Source: Methanofollis sp.
Lineage (GTDB): Archaea > Halobacteriota > Methanomicrobia > Methanomicrobiales > Methanofollaceae
Assembly: GCA_028696365.1 (NCBI GenBank)
Contig: JAQVHG010000091.1
Location: 1 to 8,346 of the forward strand
Direction of reading: 5' to 3'
DNA length: 8,346 bases
In this document: positions 1-4,844 of the stretch, one piece after another
Layout of the letters: each line of letters begins with the position of its first letter
Numbering within the stretch: position 1 is the first letter of the stretch
Program-made: the position numbers and the translations under genes
Notes under the pieces: generated by a model
Databases searched by the model: none
What the model saw: the letters and a program-made list of their open reading frames with translations, nothing else
What the model was told of the DNA's origin: nothing

Positions 1-991
1 ACTCTGCACGGGACTCATAGTCCCCGGCGGTGAGGCGCCTCTCCAGGTCTGCGATCTCAGTCTCCCATTCCTTCATCCTGTCATGCATGAAGGGGAGGCG
101 CTCCTCGATCTTCTGGAATGTCCCAGTGATCCGGCAGATATAGTTCACTTGGTTAAAGCGCCCAGACCCTTCACCGATGGGGACGACAAAGGCCTCCGCA
201 CTCTCGAAGGGTCTGGTGTACAGCCCAATGTAGGTGGGTCTCGTGCTCTCGATGTAGAAATACTTCCCGGTCTCTGGGCCTTCAAAGATCCGGAACGAGG
301 GGGTGGTGCCGGTGCTGATCCTGATCCCTGCCGCCGCGTGGTGTTCGTCAGGGAAGAGGATGAAGGCGGTGTCATATCCCTCGTGGGCGAGGAGGCCGAT
401 GAGGAGGAGACTCTTCTCGTCGCAGTCCCCCATCTGCTCCCAGACCACCTCGACCGGATAGCGTGGATGGGCCTTTGCGGCCGGGTCATAGGGGATCTGC
501 TGGACAAAGGTGATCAGAAACTCCAGATACTCGTTGTCATTGAAGCCTTCACGCTCCTTGACCGACCTAAGTCCTCTGACTATATCGTCGAAAAAAACTG
601 TCATCGCCGGATCTTCGATGAACCGCCGATAATATGCGGTCATGACCTCAGTGTCGTCCCAGTCCACACCGTGCGGCAGGCCCTTGTTGACATTCTTTGC
701 CCCTGCATAGATACTGCCGTTCACCTCTATCCTGACAGGGTATGTCTTCGTCTCGAACTTCGTCTCAAAGACCCGCGTCACCGTCAGCTTCCCGGCTACT
801 GGCGCGATTGTCTGAGGGGTGTTCCTCTCCGCGTCAGGTAGATCGGCGGACCGTGCCTCTGTGGAGGGGCCATCTACCTCTTCAGGTTGTTCATCTTCAG
901 GTGCAGTCATGCCGGTGTCGGCACACCCTGCGGCCAGAGAAAGGAGGAGCAGGATGCCAAATAGGAGAGAAATTATGTTCTGTCGGTTCAT
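1..991 (-). CDS. Transglutaminase-like lipoprotein, C-terminus cut by window edge
   Basis: The 330 visible residues start at an ATG at 991, preceded by GAGG (998-1001) with a 6-nt spacer. Residues 6-22 are a hydrophobic signal ending in the lipobox LAAGC, with Cys23 as the predicted lipidation site, so the protein should be anchored outside the membrane. A low-complexity acidic/Pro linker (about 25-65) follows. The domain around 150-255 carries the papain-like transglutaminase pattern: GDCDEKSLLLIGLL (Cys190 the likely nucleophile), DEHHAA (His217 or, more likely, His218) and YFYIEST (Glu248 in the third catalytic position, as in archaeal members with an IET/IES motif). A charged coiled-coil-like stretch begins near 292 and runs to the cut. 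Known members of this superfamily act as proteases, peptidases or cross-linkers; the substrate here is unknown. Fold assignment is fairly confident, activity is inferred. Confidence 0.85.
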   Translation of the reverse strand, partial: MNRQNIISLLFGILLLLSLAAGCADTGMTAPEDEQPEEVDGPSTEARSADLPDAERNTPQTIAPVAGKLTVTRVFETKFETKTYPVRIEVNGSIYAGAKNVNKGLPHGVDWDDTEVMTAYYRRFIEDPAMTVFFDDIVRGLRSVKEREGFNDNEYLEFLITFVQQIPYDPAAKAHPRYPVEVVWEQMGDCDEKSLLLIGLLAHEGYDTAFILFPDEHHAAAGIRISTGTTPSFRIFEGPETGKYFYIESTRPTYIGLYTRPFESAEAFVVPIGEGSGRFNQVNYICRITGTFQKIEERLPFMHDRMKEWETEIADLERRLTAGDYESRAE

Positions 992-1101
992 GGAGGGCCT
1001 CAATGATCGCGTTACATCGAGTATCTCTCTTGAGATGGAAAAGGTTCACGACGCGATCAATCTGCCGCACACCATCTTCTATACTGCACAGATAAGGGAA
1101 C

Positions 1102-1107
1102 AAAAAA
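1102..1107 (-). terminator. Oligo-T terminator of the RHH-like gene
   Basis: Read on the minus strand this is a run of six T about 10 nt after the stop of the gene ending at 1118. Archaeal transcription commonly terminates at such T-runs without a hairpin. It separates that gene from the downstream lipoprotein gene. Confidence 0.5.
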
Positions 1108-1117
1108 GGCACATGGT

Positions 1118-1360
1118 TTATGATCTGAGCTCTTCCATCTCCTTCTCAAGCGCCTCGACCCTTTGTCTCAGCTCCTTGATCTCCACTGAGATCTGGGAGA
1201 GCGTCTTTGCTTTTGTGAGTTCGCCGATGAGCGCCTGATTCAGGTTTGGATAGTTTCGATCCGGGTGTTCGGAATCGCAGACCATTCCCTCTAGCCAACG
1301 GTAGAGGTGGAGGGGCAGTCTTCCCGATATCTGTCCTCTCTTGTCGTCGTTTGCCGGCAC
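1118..1360 (-). CDS. Small ribbon-helix-helix-like protein with C-terminal coiled coil
   Basis: This 80-aa protein starts at GTG 1360; the frame stays open further upstream, but that extension would cross the AT-rich promoter region. Residues 10-16 (QISGRLP) could be the DNA-contacting beta strand of a ribbon-helix-helix fold. They are followed by helix LHLYRWLEGMVCDS (17-30), a loop, and helix LNQALIGELTKAK (40-52). Residues 54-79 are a heptad-rich Glu/Lys/Leu segment typical of a coiled coil (IKELRQRVEALEKEMEEL), suggesting a dimer or higher oligomer. No Shine-Dalgarno site precedes the GTG, but a TATA-like TTCTTATC is centred about 26 nt upstream, which fits a leaderless transcript. It is divergent from the small gene at 1495. 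A DNA-binding regulator is the best guess; a plain coiled-coil protein is the alternative. The RHH call is by eye only. Confidence 0.7.
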   Translation of the reverse strand: MPANDDKRGQISGRLPLHLYRWLEGMVCDSEHPDRNYPNLNQALIGELTKAKTLSQISVEIKELRQRVEALEKEMEELRS

Positions 1361-1368
1361 AATACAAA

Positions 1369-1378
1369 ATTGGCCAAT
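1369..1378. promoter_or_regulatory. Palindrome ATTGGCCAAT, candidate operator
   Basis: A perfect 10-bp palindrome lies 9-18 nt upstream of the GTG start of the RHH-like gene, between its TATA-like box and the predicted transcription start. A dimeric regulator bound here would block initiation, so autoregulation is possible. The inference rests on position and symmetry only. Confidence 0.35.
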
Positions 1379-1382
1379 AATC

Positions 1383-1433
1383 GATAAGAATACTCTGAAT
1401 GCCAAATGAAGCAAATAGAATATAATATATATT
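1383..1433. promoter_or_regulatory. Divergent promoter region with TATA-like boxes
   Basis: On the minus strand TTCTTATC (1383-1390) lies about 26 nt upstream of the GTG at 1360, the spacing expected for an archaeal TATA box on a leaderless mRNA. The run at 1414-1433 is pure A/T apart from one G and contains overlapping TATA-like words. Read on the plus strand it would start transcription near 1445-1458, giving a leader of about 40-50 nt for the gene at 1495. Confidence 0.45.
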
Positions 1434-1494
1434 GTGACATCATAGGGAGGGTGATGACCCAAAGACGCGACTATTGTATAATTGGTGGTGTAAA

Positions 1495-1671
1495 ATGACC
1501 CTTGATGAGAGAAGAACGGCGCCTGTCTCCTCAGCCTGTCACATCCCCGCGGAAGACATGGAAGATGAATCACCCTCACCAGGTATAAAACCTCGCGCGA
1601 CGGCGATCGGCGAATCTCTTTCTGACATAATCCTGCGCGCCCTGGACGAACGCCACCGCACTCGCGATTGA
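1495..1671 (+). CDS. Small hypothetical protein, divergent from the RHH-like gene
   Basis: This 58-aa reading frame starts at ATG 1495, preceded by GGTGGTG (1484-1490), a fair Shine-Dalgarno match with a 4-nt spacer. The N-terminal 35 residues are polar and Pro/Ser-rich. The C-terminal 20 (IGESLSDIILRALDERHRTR) form a likely amphipathic helix. No family is recognised. Support comes from the ribosome site, the AT-rich promoter region upstream and the head-to-head arrangement with the RHH-like gene. Against it are its small size and its position next to a repeat-rich region. A 14-codon frame at 1454-1498 ends in TGA overlapping this ATG (ATGA), which could couple translation, but its own GGAGG is only 3 nt from its ATG. 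Confidence 0.4.
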   Translation: MTLDERRTAPVSSACHIPAEDMEDESPSPGIKPRATAIGESLSDIILRALDERHRTRD

Positions 1672-1740
1672 CAGGTGCAGACAGACATTGATCGATATCG
1701 ATTGTTGTGAATATTTCTTGAGTTCCTCGATCTTAACAAT

Positions 1741-1768
1741 GAGGTCATCCCAAAACTCTCCAGCCCTC
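1741..1768 (-). repeat. 28-bp dispersed repeat, copy 1
   Basis: The minus-strand reading begins GAGGGCTGGAGAGTTTTGGG and matches 6433-6460 on the plus strand at about 26 of 28 positions. The flanks do not align further. It is a separate short repeat from the hairpin family. Confidence 0.6.
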
Positions 1769-1861
1769 ATCCTCCCCGATTGATGGCGATGGATGACAAT
1801 GAAGAGATCTCAACTTTTTCATCGTGCATCCGTGCATTCGTCGCCGTCCCCCTCGCCCACG

Positions 1862-1915
1862 CCGGGGGCGCTGCCCCCGGACCCCGGAGATGGCGACGGG
1901 GAGGGAAGGTAGGGT
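1862..1915 (-). repeat. GC-hairpin repeat module, reversed orientation
   Basis: The first 19 bp, CCGGGGGCGCTGCCCCCGG (1862-1880), form a perfect 8-bp stem with a 3-nt loop. Read on the minus strand the module runs CCTTCCC, then a CATCT-type segment, GGGGTCCGGGG and the hairpin. This is the order seen on the plus strand at 2953-3002 and 3239-3287. Confidence 0.6.
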
Positions 1916-1969
1916 TAAGATCATGAAGACGGGACGCAATCCTCCGTCAATCTTCATCGGCGGGGGGTT

Positions 1970-2113
1970 CGGGGGGCGGCAAGCCCCCCGACAGAGAGAT
2001 ACATCGAGAGGATTTCTACAAAGCCGATCTTCGAGGAGCCCCCGAGTGCGAGCATAAGGGAAGGCGCGACACACGTCTTCCCCACACAATAAATGAGGGT
2101 TTCTACAGAACTC
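1970..2113 (+). repeat. Dispersed repeat, two tandem ends with TTTCTAC cores
   Basis: A perfect 8-bp-stem hairpin CGGGGGGC-GGCAA-GCCCCCCG (1970-1990) leads to a core at 2010-2034. Positions 2013-2034 match the reverse complement of 2831-2853 exactly. A second unit follows at 2036-2113 and contains GTGCGAGCATAAGGGAA (2046-2062), found exactly on the opposite strand at 4720-4736. That unit ends in the core GAGGGTTTCTACAGAACTC (2095-2113), which touches the PPOX-gene terminator. Confidence 0.65.
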
Positions 2114-2119
2114 AAAAAA
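2114..2119 (-). terminator. Oligo-T terminator of the PPOX-like gene
   Basis: The minus-strand sequence TAATCTTTTTTG puts six T only 2 nt after the stop codon (2122-2124). The run directly adjoins the repeat core ending at 2113. Confidence 0.5.
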
Positions 2120-2121
2120 GA

Positions 2122-2526
2122 TTATGCGATCAGGTCCCCGGCCTCGGCGCCAGGAGCACAGGAATAGACCTCGCTGATCCTGATCACGACCAGCGACTTT
2201 GCTGGGTACTTCTCCGACTTCGCCTTCACCGTCGCCCGCATCTTCTCATACTCGGGTCCGGAGGTGAGGATCTCGACGTCGCCCTTCACCTGGATGCAGC
2301 CGCCGGTTTCAGGCCCCCAGAGAAAGATCGCGGCCCTTGGGTTCTCTTCAAGGTTTGCAAGAGTCTTTTTCATAAAATTATCTGCGACCCAGACCGTCTC
2401 ATCGTCGACAAGCCATACAGACTTCATCGGCGCGACATTTGGCTCTCCAGCCTTTGAAGCAGTTGCGAGTGGATAGACTGGGGCTTTCTCAAAGATTTTT
2501 TTCATCTTCTCGTCCAGACGTACCAT
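2122..2526 (-). CDS. Pyridoxamine 5'-phosphate oxidase-like FMN-binding protein
   Basis: The protein has 134 aa, typical of the small single-domain split-barrel flavin proteins of this class. Landmarks are VYPLATASKAGEPNVAPMK (17-35), the first strands of the barrel with the usual A-x-x-x-x-G-x-P-N pattern; FMKKTLANLEENPRAAI (51-67), the helix and strand that usually help bind FMN phosphate; GCIQVKGDVEIL (76-87); and a C-terminal strand SLVVIRISEVYSCAP (111-125). It is expected to be a soluble, FMN- or F420-binding dimer; the substrate cannot be read from sequence and vitamin B6 synthesis should not be assumed. ATG 2526 is preferred over an in-frame TTG at 2535, because a TATA-like box is centred about 28 nt upstream of the ATG and no well-spaced Shine-Dalgarno site exists. 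This fits a leaderless mRNA. Confidence 0.88.
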   Translation of the reverse strand: MVRLDEKMKKIFEKAPVYPLATASKAGEPNVAPMKSVWLVDDETVWVADNFMKKTLANLEENPRAAIFLWGPETGGCIQVKGDVEILTSGPEYEKMRATVKAKSEKYPAKSLVVIRISEVYSCAPGAEAGDLIA

Positions 2527-2549
2527 ACCTTCCAATAGGCCTGCAACAA

Positions 2550-2558
2550 GATAAAAAT
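2550..2558 (-). promoter_or_regulatory. TATA-like box of the PPOX-like gene
   Basis: The minus strand reads ATTTTTATC here. Its centre is about 28 nt from the ATG at 2526, so transcription should begin at or within a few bases of the start codon. The box has the same core as the one upstream of the secreted-protein gene at 6050 (TTAATTTTTATC). Confidence 0.5.
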
Positions 2559-2559
2559 G

Positions 2560-2751
2560 TCACTGGCAGGCGGCGATGAAGAGAGGATCGGACTGGAAGA
2601 GACGGACATGAACCAGAGACCTCAGGGGGATATCCTGCATATCGTGTGCATGAAAAAGTGCTTCGTACTCCTTGAGAGATTCATTTTCTAGGGTATTGAG
2701 CTGAGGTGATATTGATGGACGCCCCTCAGTCGCACTCAAAATGTGTAACAT
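2560..2751 (-). CDS. Doubtful small hypothetical protein
   Basis: This 63-aa frame starts at ATG 2751 and ends 33 nt before the PPOX-like start. It has ordinary amino-acid composition, with a helical-looking middle (ENESLKEYEALFHAH) and a hydrophobic end (SLVHVRLFQSDPLFIAAC). No family is recognised. There is no clear Shine-Dalgarno site, since the bases before the ATG are GAGGGCCAAA, and no strong TATA box. Its tail adjoins the PPOX promoter. It may be a genuine small gene, a decayed remnant or a chance ORF. It is listed because no repeat explains this stretch. Confidence 0.25.
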   Translation of the reverse strand: MLHILSATEGRPSISPQLNTLENESLKEYEALFHAHDMQDIPLRSLVHVRLFQSDPLFIAACQ

Positions 2752-2831
2752 TTTGGCCCTCTAGAAATCTTTTGGGTGACAACCTCTCTATGGGGATTGG
2801 CCATCGAAGACCTAGGAGTCTTCTCAAAAGT

Positions 2832-3080
2832 TCGAAGATCGGCTTTGTAGAAACCTCCAGGATGGAAATTCTGTCGGGGGACTTGCCACCCCCCCAGACC
2901 CGCCACACGAGAGGTCGAGGACGGCAGCACTCTTGTCATAGTTGCCCATGATGCCTTCCCGCTTCTATCTTCATCCCGGGGGTCCGGGGTCAGCGCCCCC
3001 GGCCAAAGAGGTAGGAAGAAGGCGGGGAACACACGTCTCCTCCACACAAGAGGCAAGGGTTTCTACAGAGCTCGAAGATC
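2832..3080. mobile_element. MITE-like element with inverted ends and 9-bp direct repeats
   Basis: The left end GCTTTGTAGAAACC (2842-2855) and the right end GGTTTCTACAGAGC (3058-3071) are inverted repeats matching at 13 of 14 positions. TCGAAGATC occurs directly on both sides (2832-2840 and 3072-3080), which looks like a target-site duplication. The roughly 230-bp interior has no credible gene but has two GC hairpins, an imperfect one at 2874-2896 and CCGGGGTC-AGC-GCCCCCGG at 2984-3002 with one mismatch. Small size, inverted ends, direct flanks and no transposase fit a miniature inverted-repeat element. The caveat is that the copy at 2013-2034 also carries GATCTTCGA next to its core, so this word may belong to the element. 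Confidence 0.5.
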
Positions 3081-3238
3081 AGAGATCCTCTCGCCCCCCT
3101 AAGGTCGTCTCCAGTCCCCCCCATGGAAATCAGAGATCCATGGAGGGTCGAAGGTTTCCATGTGTTCTTAAGTTTCCTTCGGACGCACTCGCCACATGAT
3201 TGATCGAGAGCGCTCCACCCATCATGATCACCAAATGT

Positions 3239-3310
3239 GCCTTCCCAGTCCTATCTTCATTGAGGGTACCGAGGGCGGAGCCCTCGGCGCGAGTTATTGG
3301 GAAAGCAAGT
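3239..3310 (+). repeat. Hairpin repeat copy lacking the TTTCTAC core
   Basis: It runs parallel to 2953-3020: GCCTTCCC, a CTATCTTCAT segment, a 19-bp hairpin and a GCGAGTTATTGGGAAAGC tail. The hairpin CCGAGGGC-GGA-GCCCTCGG (3269-3287) is perfect, although the stem differs from the one at 1862-1880 by a paired G-to-A and C-to-T change. The copy appears to stop at the 3' end of the neighbouring gene, before any core. Confidence 0.55.
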
Positions 3311-3325
3311 GATCAGAAGATCACT
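3308..3325 (-). terminator. Hairpin after the first surface paralog
   Basis: AGTGATC-AGAA-GATCACT forms a perfect 7-bp stem with a 4-nt loop, 8 nt beyond the stop of the gene ending at 3334. On the minus strand it is followed by only a short T-rich stretch (TGCTTTCCC). It could be a terminator or an mRNA-stabilising 3' hairpin. Confidence 0.4.
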
Positions 3326-3333
3326 CAGAGAGA

Positions 3334-4578
3334 TCAAGGTGGGGCTTCCTCTCTCTGGACCTCGTGATCGCCCACCCACTGCGCAGAGAGCGTATACCCA
3401 AGTGGACCCGCATTCTCAGGCCCGACCTTATCAAAGAATAAGAACCCGTCATAGAACCAGCCCTGACGGCAGTCCATCTCGATACGGCAGACAGAGTGGG
3501 GCTGCCCATCACGGGCGGAGGACTGGAGGCATGTCGCGGTAGAACCTGGATCAAAGGTGAAATTCGTCTGTGAATCCCCCCCATCGTACTCGAAGGTCAG
3601 GTCCCACTTTGCCAGTTCGTCTGCAGGGTGGCTGTCGTCCCACACTTCTCCGTCAGGGATGGCGCAGGTCCACCAACTCAACGGTGTGCCAGGACTTCCA
3701 GTTGCCCGTGGCATGAGAGAGATCTCCACCTCCGCAGGCCCAGGGGGCATTCCGGGGTCGTAATCGCTGATGCAGGCATAAGGCAGGGATTTATCTCTGG
3801 GAGAGTCGTGATACATCCAGTCGTGTGAGATCTCAAAGATATGATTGCGGAAGACGCCCCCTGAGGAGCGGTGTATCCCGGGATCGACATCGGCCGTCGT
3901 CCTGACGAAGAAATAGTCGTTGAACCTATCATTCTCCTCGCAGTTCCAGGAGAGAGTACTCGTGATCCCGGCATACCCGTAGTCTTCCCCATATTCCATT
4001 CTGGTATACTCGCAATCCATAGTGACGGTGGCGATGGGCTGCGGATTGGATCCCATCGTCAGAGTGCCGTCTGTCCGTGGGATCAGTTGGCTCTCTTCCC
4101 ACTCATCTGCACGCGCGAGGACTCCTGAATACTCCTGGTACTCTCTCCCACAGAGCCCGATGTACTGTACCGTCTCCCCGGTCGGGAGCACCCTGAAGAG
4201 ATATGCTCCAATCTTTGCGTCCTCAGGCGGCGTGATACCTGCAAGACCAAAGTAGCGTGGCGCGACACTCCCCCCAAATCTCTCTGTGAAGTTTACCAGG
4301 AGTGCCCTGCTCTCCTCTTCAAGCATCGCAGGGTCCAGTCCGGTGTCGGATATGCCGTCTGCACCGGTACCCTCTTCTTCGACGAATTTTACGAGAGTGA
4401 AATCCTCAGAGTTATACCCAAGCGGGGAAGGGGAGGAGGGGTTCGTTGCAGCAGGTACCTCCTCACCAAGAGGGGAATCGCGGTCGACCAATCCCGGCAC
4501 CGCGACGGCCAGGATGCCCACCACCCCGATCAGCAGCAGCATGATCAGGATGCTGATCTCAGATTTTTTCCATGTCAA
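3334..4578 (-). CDS. Secreted or membrane-anchored protein, tandem paralog 1
   Basis: This 414-aa protein starts at TTG 4578, the first possible start after an in-frame TGA two codons upstream. GGGGGTG (4585-4591) sits 6 nt before it. Residues 9-29 form one hydrophobic segment, an uncleaved anchor or signal peptide without a lipobox Cys. A Ser/Pro linker (about 36-56) leads into a 340-residue domain rich in Tyr, Asp and aromatic residues, with eight Cys (143, 189, 213, 269, 305, 350, 364, 370) suited to disulfides outside the cell. Landmarks shared with the neighbour at 4845-6050 are GLDP (80-83), TPPEDAKIGAY (116-126), VLPTGET (130-136), MEYGEDYG (194-201), VFRNHIFEISHDW (242-254) and STATC..S.ARDG (346-358). 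About half the aligned residues are identical to the neighbour. No known family or catalytic motif is recognised; an envelope or adhesin-like role is only a guess. Confidence 0.85.
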   Translation of the reverse strand: MTWKKSEISILIMLLLIGVVGILAVAVPGLVDRDSPLGEEVPAATNPSSPSPLGYNSEDFTLVKFVEEEGTGADGISDTGLDPAMLEEESRALLVNFTERFGGSVAPRYFGLAGITPPEDAKIGAYLFRVLPTGETVQYIGLCGREYQEYSGVLARADEWEESQLIPRTDGTLTMGSNPQPIATVTMDCEYTRMEYGEDYGYAGITSTLSWNCEENDRFNDYFFVRTTADVDPGIHRSSGGVFRNHIFEISHDWMYHDSPRDKSLPYACISDYDPGMPPGPAEVEISLMPRATGSPGTPLSWWTCAIPDGEVWDDSHPADELAKWDLTFEYDGGDSQTNFTFDPGSTATCLQSSARDGQPHSVCRIEMDCRQGWFYDGFLFFDKVGPENAGPLGYTLSAQWVGDHEVQREEAPP

Positions 4579-4584
4579 TGCTCA

Positions 4585-4591
4585 CACCCCC
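4585..4591 (-). promoter_or_regulatory. Ribosome binding site supporting the TTG start
   Basis: The minus strand reads GGGGGTG, then TGAGCA, then TTG. Spacing and sequence support initiation at the TTG at 4578. No in-frame ATG lies between it and the membrane segment. Confidence 0.55.
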
Positions 4592-4668
4592 GTGAGGACC
4601 GGTGAATGCTTTTGAATTGAGATCGCAGAAGTAACGAGAACGAAGAACCGAGATATTATCGGCTTTGT

Positions 4669-4800
4669 GGCTTTGTAGAACCCCTCATTCATTATGGGTG
4701 TGAGCGCGATTCTCTCGCATTCCCTTATGCTCGCACCAGGGGCTCTGCTCTCGAGGGAGTCACGGTCACCACAAGAATTGGCGAGGGTTTCTATAGGGCC
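4669..4800. repeat. Inverted repeat pair between the two paralogs
   Basis: The left end GGCTTTGTAGAACCCCTC (4669-4686) and the reverse complement of the right end, GGCCCTATAGAAACCCTC (4783-4800), match at 14 of 18 positions, giving a 132-bp unit with outward-facing cores. Inside, 4720-4736 is an exact reversed copy of 2046-2062. CACAAGAATTGGCGAGGG on the right side resembles 6680-6695. The duplicated GGCTTTGTGGCTTTGTAG at the left edge suggests slippage. No clear target-site duplication is visible. Confidence 0.55.
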
Positions 4801-4831
4801 AAAATATCTTACATTCATTCTAATTTCTCGC

Positions 4832-4838
4832 AAAAAAA
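4832..4838 (-). terminator. Oligo-T terminator of paralog 2
   Basis: Seven T in a row on the minus strand lie 6 nt after the stop codon (4845-4847). This suggests the two paralogs are separate transcripts despite their tandem order. Confidence 0.55.
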
Positions 4839-4844
4839 GAGGGA

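Larger units (their letters stand above)
1672..2121. other. Repeat-filled intergenic region, no convincing gene
   Basis: This 450-bp stretch lies between the small plus-strand gene and the stop of the PPOX-like gene. From left to right it holds a 12-bp palindrome ATCGATATCGAT (1689-1700), a 28-bp dispersed repeat (1741-1768), a reversed hairpin module (1862-1915) and two same-direction copies of the TTTCTAC core (ending near 2034 and 2113). The reading frames across it are low-complexity Arg/Gly/Pro translations of the GC-rich repeats and are not credible proteins. Confidence 0.75.
3081..3333. other. Intergenic remainder before the first surface paralog
   Basis: This stretch has no gene. It holds an 8-bp inverted repeat CATGGAAA/TTTCCATG (3122-3129 and 3155-3162) with two CCATGG sites, the partial hairpin repeat at 3239-3310 and the hairpin after the paralog's stop. 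The bases at 3163-3238 show nothing recognisable. Confidence 0.5.

Noticed and set aside
83..841. A 252-codon plus-strand open frame
   Set aside because: It is antisense to the transglutaminase-like lipoprotein, whose signal peptide, lipobox and catalytic motifs show which strand is coding.
897..1112. A 71-codon minus-strand frame starting GTG at 1112, with a helix-like middle
   Set aside because: It overlaps the lipoprotein start by about 95 bp in another frame, begins within the oligo-T terminator and has no ribosome site. Its end is only a frame-shifted reading of the signal peptide region.
1361..1579. Upstream extension of the RHH-like gene to a start at 1579
   Set aside because: The extra 73 residues cross the AT-rich divergent promoter and the small plus-strand gene and give a low-complexity, hydrophobic-patchy sequence. 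GTG 1360 has a TATA-like box at the right distance.
1745..2089. A 114-codon minus-strand frame
   Set aside because: It is an Arg/Pro/Gly-rich translation of the GC hairpin repeats, with no family resemblance.
1862..3302. CRISPR-like array of the GC hairpins
   Set aside because: The hairpins are irregularly spaced, occur in both orientations and lack uniform spacers. They are dispersed repeats and no cas gene is present.
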